From positions 1,755,588 through 1,819,587 of the forward strand of contig CH672415.1 of NCBI GenBank assembly GCA_000153145.1: 64,000 nt of DNA. The letters run 5' to 3'. This document shows, one piece after another, positions 17,807-27,143 of the stretch (position 1 is its first letter; each line of letters opens with the position of its first letter). Source of the stretch: a marine actinobacterium PHSC20C1 (GTDB lineage: Bacteria; Actinomycetota; Actinomycetes; Actinomycetales; Microbacteriaceae). The notes under the pieces were generated by a model, which was given only the letters and a program-made list of their open reading frames with translations, ran no database searches and was not told where the DNA came from. The position numbers were made by a program, and so were the translations under genes.

Positions 17807-18189
17807 CTCAAGTCGTGGCTGCGGCTCTCGGGCTCAGGCTCGCTGCCTGACGCAAACTGCTCATGGTGGTGAATCACTTCGGCGACGACGAAGTTGAACC
17901 ATTTCTCGGCAAACCCCGGGTCGAGGTGTGACTCTTCGGCCAGTGAGCGCAGTCGCGAAATCTGGTCGCGTTCGCGATTGGGATCGGATGCCGGCAGGCC
18001 TTTGGTCGCTTTCAGCCGACCGACCTGCTGAGTGTATTTGAAGCGCTCGGCAAGCAAGTGGATGAGCGCTGCATCAATGTTGTCGATGCTGCGTCGCGCG
18101 CCCAACAGTTGCTCCCGCACTTCGGGATCAATTTCGGTGGGGGTGCTGTCGGCGCCGGTGTTTTCGGGGGCCTGATCTCCTGCTGCCAT
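17803..18189 (-). CDS. Chorismate mutase, AroQ-type
   Basis: A 128-residue all-helical protein. Residues about 32-110 match the AroQ pattern: RRSIDNIDAALIHLLAERFKY with the Arg and Asp of the first helix, then VGRLKATKGLPASDPNRERDQ with the conserved Lys and Arg-Glu pair. The enzyme converts chorismate to prephenate, the branch point for Phe and Tyr. The N-terminal 30 residues (AAGDQAPENTGADSTPTEID) look disordered. The length and the FAEKWFNFVVAEVIHHHEQ ending are typical of short monofunctional actinobacterial forms. The ATG at 18189 has no ribosome-binding site but is preceded at six bases by TAAAGT, a leaderless arrangement. Confidence 0.9.
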   Translation of the reverse strand: MAAGDQAPENTGADSTPTEIDPEVREQLLGARRSIDNIDAALIHLLAERFKYTQQVGRLKATKGLPASDPNRERDQISRLRSLAEESHLDPGFAEKWFNFVVAEVIHHHEQFASGSEPEPESRSHDLS

Positions 18190-18195
18190 ACAACG

Positions 18196-18201
18196 ACTTT
18201 A
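18196..18201 (-). promoter_or_regulatory. -10 hexamer TAAAGT, leaderless geometry (chorismate mutase)
   Basis: On the minus strand TAAAGT is followed by exactly six bases and then the ATG at 18189. No Shine-Dalgarno sequence is present. Confidence 0.45.
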
Positions 18202-18290
18202 GAGCGTACGGGGCGCACACGTTGGCCATGGCAGTCGGTCGCAGGCGAGAAGCACCCGTGATCACAACCGAGGGTGCCAGACTGGAGCGC

Positions 18291-19928
18291 ATGAATGATC
18301 GCGCAGGCACCCCAGCCCAGCCATCCGACCTCATCGACGTGCCCGAGCTGGTGCGGGCGTATTACGCGCTGATTCCGGATGTTTCGATCCCCGAGCAGCG
18401 CGTAGTTTTCGGCACGAGTGGCCACCGCGGGTCCTCACTCGACACCGCGTTCAACGAGGTGCACATTGCTGCAATCACGCAGGCGATCGTCGAATATCGG
18501 GCATCGCAGTCGATCACGGGACCGCTGTTCATTGGCCGTGACACCCACGCGCTGTCGCAACCGGCGGAGACAACAGCGCTCGAAGTGCTCGCCGCTAACG
18601 GCGTGCAGGCGCTGAAAGACGAGTTCGACGACTTTGTGCCAACCCCGGCTCTCAGCCACGCGATTATCACCTACAACGCCGCTGGCCATGCTGACCAAGC
18701 CGACGGCATCATCATCACTCCGAGCCACAATCCTCCTCGCGACGGTGGATTCAAGTACAACCCGCCCCACGGTGGGCCAGCGGATAGTGACGCGACCGGC
18801 TGGATCGCCGATCGGGCGAATGAAATCATTGCCGACGGCAGCGGCGACGTGAAGCGCGGTAACGCGGCAACCTCAGCGGAGAGCATTCCTGCTGGCACCT
18901 TCGACTTTCGAGGAAGCTATGTAGCCGACCTCAAGAACATCATCGACATTGATGCGATCCGGGCCGCCGGGATTCGAATCGGTGCCGACCCGCTTGGTGG
19001 AGCAAGCGTTAACTATTGGAAGCTCATTGCTGAGAAATACGACCTCGACCTGACAGTCGTGAACCCTGTCGTCGACCCGACGTGGTCGTTTATGACGCTC
19101 GACTGGGATGGCAAGATCCGCATGGATCCGTCCTCAAAATTCGCGATGGCGACTGTCGTTGCTCGACGCGACGAGTACGACATCCTCACTGGCAACGATG
19201 CAGACGCCGACCGCCACGGGATCGTCACTCCAGACGGTGGCCTCATGAACCCCAACCACTACCTCGCTGTCGCCATCCAGTACCTTTACACGCACCGTGA
19301 TGGCTGGCGTCAGGATGCCGCAATCGGCAAGACTCTCGTTTCCAGCTCGATGATCGACAGAGTTGCCGCATCGTTGGGCCGCGCACTCCGGGAGGTGCCG
19401 GTCGGCTTCAAGTGGTTCGTTCCCGGCCTCATCGATGGCTCTGTCGGCTTCGGTGGTGAGGAGAGTGCAGGCGCGAGTTTCTTGCGCACAGACGGCACAG
19501 CGTGGACGACCGATAAAGACGGCATTCTGCTTGCCCTTCTCGCGAGCGAGATTCTCGCCGTCACAGGCAAAACACCGTCCGTGCTCTATTCCGAACTTGT
19601 CGAGAAGTTCGGTGACCCCGCCTACGAGCGAGTGGATGCCGTGGCATCCAAGCAACAGAAAGCGAAACTTGGCAAGCTAAGCGGGTCCGCAATTCCGGCC
19701 ACCGAACTTGCTGGTGACCCGATCACCGCCACACTCTCGGAGGCACCAGGAAACGGGGCATCCATTGGCGGGGTGAAGGTGACAACCGAGTTTGCCTGGT
19801 TTGCCGCCCGTCCAAGCGGCACCGAGGACGTCTACAAGATTTATGGCGAATCATTCAAGGGAACTGAGCACTTGCGGCTCGTGCAAGCCGAAGCCAAGGC
19901 AATCGTCGATGCGGCTCTGAACAGCTGA
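18291..19928 (+). CDS. pgm: Phosphoglucomutase (alpha-D-glucose phosphate-specific)
   Basis: A 545-residue alpha-D-phosphohexomutase interconverting glucose 1-phosphate and glucose 6-phosphate, feeding glycogen, trehalose and cell-wall sugar synthesis. The phosphoserine loop is ITPSHNPPRDGGFKYNPP (Ser near 144), the metal-binding loop GNDADADRHG near 301-310, the sugar-binding loop GEESAGAS near 389-396, and the phosphate-binding C-terminal loop RPSGTEDVYKIYGES. The length equals the Pgm family norm of about 546. The ATG at 18291 has GGAG just upstream; the longer frame from 18222 adds an unconserved tail overlapping the divergent chorismate mutase region. It is divergently arranged with chorismate mutase. 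Confidence 0.96.
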   Translation: MNDRAGTPAQPSDLIDVPELVRAYYALIPDVSIPEQRVVFGTSGHRGSSLDTAFNEVHIAAITQAIVEYRASQSITGPLFIGRDTHALSQPAETTALEVLAANGVQALKDEFDDFVPTPALSHAIITYNAAGHADQADGIIITPSHNPPRDGGFKYNPPHGGPADSDATGWIADRANEIIADGSGDVKRGNAATSAESIPAGTFDFRGSYVADLKNIIDIDAIRAAGIRIGADPLGGASVNYWKLIAEKYDLDLTVVNPVVDPTWSFMTLDWDGKIRMDPSSKFAMATVVARRDEYDILTGNDADADRHGIVTPDGGLMNPNHYLAVAIQYLYTHRDGWRQDAAIGKTLVSSSMIDRVAASLGRALREVPVGFKWFVPGLIDGSVGFGGEESAGASFLRTDGTAWTTDKDGILLALLASEILAVTGKTPSVLYSELVEKFGDPAYERVDAVASKQQKAKLGKLSGSAIPATELAGDPITATLSEAPGNGASIGGVKVTTEFAWFAARPSGTEDVYKIYGESFKGTEHLRLVQAEAKAIVDAALNS

Positions 19929-19931
19929 GGG

Positions 19932-20897
19932 TTATTGCGGTCGTGAGAGCGCGCGTTCCTTGCCCAGGGGCAACTTGAGCCGACCCTGCGCGAGCAGCAC
20001 CCCGATGAGCACGAGTACTGCGCCTACCGGTTCGTGCCACGACATGGTTTCCTTCAAAATCACGGCACCCAGGATTACCCCGACGACGGGCGTGATGTAG
20101 GTGACGGTGGAGGTTCGTGTTGGTCCCCATTCTGCGAGCACCCGGTAGTTCCAGACATAGGCCAAGCCTGTGCCGAGCACACCAACAGCAAGCAGGCTAG
20201 CCACGACAGGAAGCGTGAGGGTGACTGGACCGGTCGCGACAACCGGGGTCAAAATCAGATAGACGACAGCGGCAAGCCCAATAGTCATCGTTGCGGAGGT
20301 AACACCGGCGACTCGGTAAGGAGCGACGAAGCGACGCTGGTAACTCATGGCTGCGCCATAACAGACGGCAGCACCAAGGCACGCGAGTTGACCGAGCAAA
20401 CTGCCGCTAATGTCGCCAGCCTGCCACGGGGAGATGATTACGAGTACGCCGAAAATGCCGAGCGTAACGCCCGCGATCTGCGAGCGCGTGAGCTTCTCGA
20501 CCCGAAACACGAGGGTCGCAAAGATCGCCGTCATGATGGGTGTCGTGGCGTTATAGATGCTCGCAAGACCTGAACTCACGTACTGTTCGGCCCACGCAAA
20601 CAGGAGATACGGGATCACGGCAAACAGGAATGCCAACACCGTGAAGTGAGCCCACACGATCGGCTGTCGCGGCAACCTACGGCGACTTAGCGCGAACACC
20701 ACAATGAGGGTGAGAGCACCGAGAACTGCGCGAGTCCAGGCGACCTGCCCAAAGCTCACCCCATCCAACGCCACTTTCATGAAGAGAAAGCTTGAGCCCC
20801 AGACCAGTCCGGCTCCCGCAAATCGCAGCGTTGTGCCGAGAGAGGACGAGTGGTCATGCTTCTCGTCCCGACCGGGAGAGATCACCGGGGCGCTCAC
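19932..20897 (-). CDS. DMT superfamily (EamA) transporter
   Basis: A 321-residue integral membrane protein with about ten predicted helices arranged as two EamA repeats. The first begins at FAGAGLVWGSSFLFMKVALD and the second at ACLGAAVCYGAAMSYQRRF. The signature at the end of the repeats, such as SIYNATTPIMTAIFATLVF and TYITPVVGVILGAVILKE, is standard. Members export or exchange metabolites or amino acids; no substrate can be read. The GTG start at 20897 overlaps the GNAT stop by four bases and has CAGGAG eight bases upstream, so it is co-translated with the acetyltransferase. The longer frame to 20996 is rejected. Confidence 0.9.
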   Translation of the reverse strand: MSAPVISPGRDEKHDHSSSLGTTLRFAGAGLVWGSSFLFMKVALDGVSFGQVAWTRAVLGALTLIVVFALSRRRLPRQPIVWAHFTVLAFLFAVIPYLLFAWAEQYVSSGLASIYNATTPIMTAIFATLVFRVEKLTRSQIAGVTLGIFGVLVIISPWQAGDISGSLLGQLACLGAAVCYGAAMSYQRRFVAPYRVAGVTSATMTIGLAAVVYLILTPVVATGPVTLTLPVVASLLAVGVLGTGLAYVWNYRVLAEWGPTRTSTVTYITPVVGVILGAVILKETMSWHEPVGAVLVLIGVLLAQGRLKLPLGKERALSRPQ

Positions 20898-21559
20898 GAA
20901 CGGGGCTCCTGAGCAGACGCCGAGATGGTTGCGGCAGCGAACGGTGCCGTCGCGGTGTCGAGGCGCGAACGCAACGCAGTCTGCACCGCTGGCCATTCAG
21001 TGTCGAGCACAGAGTAGACGGCGGTGTCACGCCAGGATCCGTCAGCTCGGATGCGGTGCTTACGTTGGATGCCTTCGAACGTCGCACCAAGCTTCAGGAT
21101 CGCAGCGCGCGATCGGTCGTTGATCGCATCCGCCTGGATGGTGACGCGGTTGTAGCCGCTCTCAAAGGCAAAGCCAAGCAGCAGGAGCTTCGTTTCTGGG
21201 TTCACCGCCGTGCCCCAGACCCGCGGGTCGTAGGCTGTCCAGCCGAGCTGAACGTTGGCGTTGAACTCGTCGAGGTCGCCAAGGGTGCTCGCGCCCACGA
21301 GTAGGCCAGCGTGCGGGCCCGAGTTGAGCCGCACTGCGAATGGGAAGCGGTCGTGATAACCGAGGTAGGAGCCGCGCATCCATTCAATAAAGGATGCTTC
21401 GTCGGCAGGCAAACCAGCGGGGCCCCCGCCGTACCCACCAGCGAAGACGTCGGGCACGCCGAGCGCCGGCCAGAGTTCGGCAAGGTGCTTTTCGGTCATC
21501 GGCTCGACCGACACGAGGGTCCCGTGAAGGGTGCGGGGCTGCGGGCGCGTTACGGTCAC
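20894..21559 (-). CDS. GNAT acetyltransferase, RimJ/RimL type
   Basis: A 221-residue N-acetyltransferase of the RimJ/RimL-like (Acetyltransf_3) class using acetyl-CoA. The pattern LHGTLVSVEPMTEKHLAELW at the start, then NVQLGWTAYDPRVWGTAVNPETK, LLLLGFAFESGYNRVTIQAD and NDRSRAAILKLGATFEGIQRKH corresponds to the core strands and acetyl-CoA loop seen in this family; the classical RxxGxG/A is weak, as is common here. The GTG start at 21559 has GGGAG about ten bases upstream. It is the first gene of a two-gene unit with the DMT transporter, and a 21-bp tandem repeat lies immediately upstream. The substrate is unknown. Confidence 0.88.
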   Translation of the reverse strand: MTVTRPQPRTLHGTLVSVEPMTEKHLAELWPALGVPDVFAGGYGGGPAGLPADEASFIEWMRGSYLGYHDRFPFAVRLNSGPHAGLLVGASTLGDLDEFNANVQLGWTAYDPRVWGTAVNPETKLLLLGFAFESGYNRVTIQADAINDRSRAAILKLGATFEGIQRKHRIRADGSWRDTAVYSVLDTEWPAVQTALRSRLDTATAPFAAATISASAQEPRS

Positions 21560-21590
21560 TCACAAATACTCCCACCCTGCAGCGGTTGCG

Positions 21591-21632
21591 CACCCGCAGA
21601 TTTCGGACTTTCACCCACGGATTTCGGACGTT
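21591..21632. repeat. Two-copy 21-bp tandem repeat upstream of the GNAT gene
   Basis: Units 21591-21611 and 21612-21632 match at 18 of 21 positions; the shared core is GATTTCGGAC. They lie 32-73 bases before the GNAT GTG. A 21-bp period is two helical turns, so a tandem binding site on one DNA face is possible. Confidence 0.5.
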
Positions 21633-21682
21633 CAGTCCAGCAATCCCTGATTGGCTACCCCGCACACGCACCGCCAACGCAG

Positions 21683-21720
21683 AAGCGGCACGCCCCGGAT
21701 CTCTCCGGTGCGTGCCGCTT
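21683..21720 (-). terminator. Strong hairpin downstream of purA
   Basis: AAGCGGCACGC and GCGTGCCGCTT are perfect 11-bp arms. Inside them CCGGA and TCCGG add five more pairs after a single mismatch, with a four-base TCTC loop. It begins 25 bases beyond the purA stop, in the direction of purA transcription. There is no long T-run, which is common in high-GC genomes. Confidence 0.7.
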
Positions 21721-21744
21721 GAGTGCGAACTAGGGTGTCGAGTG

Positions 21745-24302
<2,558 letters not shown>

Positions 24303-24325
24303 CATGCAGGTGTGAGGACTCAGGA

Positions 24326-24697
24326 ATGAAGATTCTGGTGTGGCGCAGTGGCGGTCTCCTCGGCAGACGCGTCGAATGGGATGTCGTCGTCGACGAGCAA
24401 CCCGACCCCGACAAGTGGTACCTACTCATCGCTGAGTTGCCCTGGGATGAGCGTCCGGCAGTGATTGCGACTCCCGACCGGTACATTTACCGAATTCGCT
24501 GCGACCCCCACGAAGTGGTGATTCCGGAGCAAGAACTCACGGGGCCGTGGCGAGAGCTCGTCGACCGGGTGCGCGACGCCGATTCCCACGATCGTGCACA
24601 GGAGCAACACCCAAAACCTGACAGCTCGTGCGACCCCGATCAGCAAGATGGGACCGACGTATCGGGCAGATCAGACGAGCCTGCTAGCGAGCGCTAA
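24326..24697 (+). CDS. Emfourin-like inhibitor of M4 proteases
   Basis: A 123-residue soluble protein. Its first 80 residues follow the emfourin (protealysin inhibitor) pattern: a strand with RSGGLLGRRVEWDV, a central helical or acidic region, then YIYRIRCDPHEVVIPEQELTG and a final helix WRELVDRVRD. Emfourin genes are known to sit beside protealysin-like proteases and to inhibit them. Here the ATG is 23 bases after the protease stop, with GAGGA seven bases upstream. The last 40 residues are hydrophilic, rich in Asp, Gln, Pro and Ser, and probably disordered, an extension beyond the core. The assignment comes from pattern and context; confirmation needs a structural or HMM comparison. Confidence 0.75.
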   Translation: MKILVWRSGGLLGRRVEWDVVVDEQPDPDKWYLLIAELPWDERPAVIATPDRYIYRIRCDPHEVVIPEQELTGPWRELVDRVRDADSHDRAQEQHPKPDSSCDPDQQDGTDVSGRSDEPASER

Positions 24698-25941
24698 CGC
24701 AGCGGGTCGAAAGCGTCGAGCAGTGGATGCTTGTCGCCACCGGTGATGGAGTCTGCGAGCATCCGCCCAGTCAATGGGCCGAGGGCGATTCCCCACATGC
24801 CGTGACCGCCAGCTACGTGCACTCGCGGTGAGCGGGTGCGGCCGACGAGTGGCAAACCGTCGGCGGTGCATGGGCGAGAACCGACCCACTCTTCTTCACG
24901 GGCTTCCCAATCGACACCGTCGAACATGGGGCTCGCAGCATTCACGATCGTCTGGATGCGACGGGGATCTGCTGGAGCGTCGGCGCGACGGAATTCCATC
25001 ATTCCTCCCACTCGCAGTCGATCGCCGAGGGGCGTGCAGGCAACGCGCTGCGCCGCCAAGTAGATGGGGTGCGTTGGAATCACGGGCGGCTTCACGCTAA
25101 AGCTGTAGCCGCGACCGGCCTGCACCACTTGCCGAACACCGAACTGGCGGGCGAGCCCGGCAAGCCAAGTTCCGGTAGCAATCACGAGTTGGTCGCTCTG
25201 GACGGCGTCCTGACCCTCGACGTCAACGACTACCCCTTCAGTGCCGAGATCGCGCACACCGGTGACGTTTGCGCCCTCAATGATGCGTGCTCCTCGCGCC
25301 CGAACGGATGCCGCAAGCACGTCCATGAATTCTGGCGGGTTGATGAAGCGTTGGCCATCTACCCGCAGCCCGTGGGTTACTACACCCGAGATGCTCGGTT
25401 CAATCTCGCGCAATTCGTCGCCGGAAAGTTTCTGGAAGCTCACGTGGCCTCCGCGAGCTGCCACCTCATCAAATTCGTGCACAATTGTTTGCTGGTCGCG
25501 CTCGTTGACGAAGGCTGCAAGGAACGGGTCGGCCTGAGTGAGCGCCGCCGCAACCCCACCGTCTTCCATTCGGTCGAAGGACTCGAGGCCCCACTTGTTT
25601 ATCTCGGCGAACGTTGCCATGTTCTTGCGCCAGGCACTAGGAAGCGAGTGACGGGCGAAGCCCGCAAGAAAGCGCAACAGTGTCGCGTTGGCGGCGAGCG
25701 GTACATAAACGGGCGAGGAGGAGCTGACGATCGCCTTCAGTCCGTATCGGAAGATAGACGGCTCCGGCAGGGGCAGCGTCAGTGCGGGAGCAATCCATCC
25801 GGCATTGCCCCACGACGATCCGGCAGCGACTCCGCTGCGGTCAAGAACTGTGACCTCAACGCCACGTTCTTGCAGGAACCAGGCAGTGCAGAGCCCAACC
25901 ATTCCGGCGCCAACAATCGTGACACGGCTAGGTTGCGACAT
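24694..25941 (-). CDS. D-amino-acid dehydrogenase-like FAD oxidoreductase (DAO family)
   Basis: A 415-residue FAD enzyme. The Rossmann motif VTIVGAGMVGLCTAWFLQERG is at residues 7-28, followed by AAGSSWGNAGWIAP, the DadA-type FAD loop. The C-terminal PLVGRTRSPRVHVAGGHGMWGIALGP contacts FAD. DadA-type enzymes oxidatively deaminate D-amino acids to keto acids and pass electrons to the respiratory chain; amino-acid or sarcosine-type relatives cannot be excluded. The ATG at 25941 has GAGGAG seven bases upstream. It is convergent with the emfourin gene, the two stops overlapping by four bases, so no terminator can separate them. Confidence 0.87.
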   Translation of the reverse strand: MSQPSRVTIVGAGMVGLCTAWFLQERGVEVTVLDRSGVAAGSSWGNAGWIAPALTLPLPEPSIFRYGLKAIVSSSSPVYVPLAANATLLRFLAGFARHSLPSAWRKNMATFAEINKWGLESFDRMEDGGVAAALTQADPFLAAFVNERDQQTIVHEFDEVAARGGHVSFQKLSGDELREIEPSISGVVTHGLRVDGQRFINPPEFMDVLAASVRARGARIIEGANVTGVRDLGTEGVVVDVEGQDAVQSDQLVIATGTWLAGLARQFGVRQVVQAGRGYSFSVKPPVIPTHPIYLAAQRVACTPLGDRLRVGGMMEFRRADAPADPRRIQTIVNAASPMFDGVDWEAREEEWVGSRPCTADGLPLVGRTRSPRVHVAGGHGMWGIALGPLTGRMLADSITGGDKHPLLDAFDPLR

Positions 25942-26000
25942 GGCTCACTCCTCATCGGGTCGAACCTTCAGACTAGTGCCCGACGAAGCTGCACCGTTTC

Positions 26001-26633
26001 TTAAGAGAAGTTGACGTGCTGGGTAATCCAGTTGTGCATCGCTACGGCGGCCGCGGCTGAAGCGTTGATCGAGCGAGTCGAACCGAACTGGCTGATCTCC
26101 ACGACATCCGTCGCTGCTTCAATGGCTTCTGGCGACAACCCTGGGCCCTCTTGACCGAACAGCAGCACGCAACGCTTAGGGATGTCGAAGGTCTCGATGA
26201 TGACGCTGCCTGGCACGTTGTCGATCGCGATGATGGGCAGATCGTTGGCGGCAGTCCATTCAAGGAATGCCGCAACATCCGGATGATGGAGCACGTGCTG
26301 GTAGCGGTCAGTAACCATGGCACCGCGTTTGTTCCAGCGCCGACGCCCAATGATGTGCACCGTGTCGGCACCGAAGGCGTTTGCGCTGCGCACGATGGAG
26401 CCGATGTTCATGTCGTGCTGCCAGTTCTCGATGGCGACATGGAACGGATGCCGCGTCACGTCGAGATCGGCAACGATGGCTTCCATCGTCCAGTAGCGAT
26501 ACCGGTCGATGACATTGCGGCTATCGCCACGTTCGAGCAGAGCAGGGTCGTAGTGGGGTTCGGTGGGCATTTCGCCCTGCCACGGCCCCACCCCGTTTGT
26601 CGACAGCTCGACGCTGGGGTTCGGTTCAGTCAC
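26001..26633 (-). CDS. SpoU/TrmH family RNA 2'-O-methyltransferase
   Basis: A 210-residue SPOUT-class methylase using S-adenosylmethionine on a ribose 2'-OH of tRNA or rRNA. The three motifs of the knotted fold are visible: IENWQHDMNIGSIVRSANAFG (motif 1, near 68-88), CVLLFGQEGPGLSPE (motif 2, near 151-165) and GSTRSINASAAAAVAMHNW (motif 3, near 183-201). A 50-residue N-terminal extension precedes the domain. The GTG start at 26633 lacks a ribosome-binding site and has TATCGT six bases upstream. The RNA target is not deducible; TrmH-like proteins of this size methylate various sites. Confidence 0.9.
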   Translation of the reverse strand: MTEPNPSVELSTNGVGPWQGEMPTEPHYDPALLERGDSRNVIDRYRYWTMEAIVADLDVTRHPFHVAIENWQHDMNIGSIVRSANAFGADTVHIIGRRRWNKRGAMVTDRYQHVLHHPDVAAFLEWTAANDLPIIAIDNVPGSVIIETFDIPKRCVLLFGQEGPGLSPEAIEAATDVVEISQFGSTRSINASAAAAVAMHNWITQHVNFS

Positions 26634-26639
26634 CGTTCC

Positions 26640-26645
26640 ACGATA
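26640..26645 (-). promoter_or_regulatory. -10 hexamer TATCGT, leaderless geometry (SpoU methylase)
   Basis: TATCGT, then exactly six bases (GGAACG), then the GTG start codon on the minus strand. Confidence 0.4.
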
Positions 26646-26690
26646 GTCGTCGTCAGGACCGGTGTCGTACCGATCTTGCGTGAGTGCAGG

Positions 26691-27143
26691 CTAGCCCTCG
26701 TAGCGCTCCACCCGCAGTACGCAGCTGAGGTCGTCTTCAGCGACAGGAATCGAAATCTTCCAGTCGGCGGTTGCTCCAGGTTCTGTCGCGTCTACGTCTA
26801 CCTGAGTGAGTGCGCGGGTGTCGTTAGCACCGTTGAGCAGCGAGACGTAGATGCGATAGGTCACGCTTGCGGCTGTCGAGTTGGTGACAGTGCCTGACAC
26901 GGTCCACTCGTCGCCGGAGCGCTTGCATTCCTCAACGGTTGAGTCCGCGAGGGCGCCTTGAAGGTTCTCCCCGGTTCCCGGAGCGTCTGTGATGTCGGTG
27001 ATGCCGGGAGTCTGCTCTGACGCGGCAGAGCTTTCGGTCGGCTCAGGCTGACCTTCGGTTCCGTTGTTGGTGCAACCGGCAAGCGTGAGCGCCAGAATCG
27101 CAAAGGGTACGGCGGTGACGGTCAGTCGTGTGCGGAGGTTCAT
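26691..27143 (-). CDS. Small lipoprotein coupled to the giant surface protein
   Basis: A 150-residue exported protein. The N-terminus has two Arg residues, a hydrophobic core and the lipobox LTLAGC (Cys 24). A Thr/Ser/Glu/Pro-rich linker follows to about residue 55, then a globular part of about 85 residues with CKRSGDEWTVSGTVTNST and SLLNGANDTRALTQVDVDATEPGATADWKI. This resembles the FxLYD-type single beta-sandwich found in secreted bacterial proteins. Two Cys (CKRS and LSCVLR) could pair. Its ATG overlaps the stop of the 18 kb gene by four bases (ATGA), so it is translationally coupled and made in a fixed relation to it. The function is unknown. Confidence 0.8.
   Translation of the reverse strand: MNLRTRLTVTAVPFAILALTLAGCTNNGTEGQPEPTESSAASEQTPGITDITDAPGTGENLQGALADSTVEECKRSGDEWTVSGTVTNSTAASVTYRIYVSLLNGANDTRALTQVDVDATEPGATADWKISIPVAEDDLSCVLRVERYEG

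Noticed and set aside
19932..20996. Longer DMT transporter start with 33 extra residues
   Set aside because: The extra part is antisense-like to nothing functional but lies inside the GNAT gene. The GTG at 20897 with CAGGAG and a four-base overlap is the natural start.
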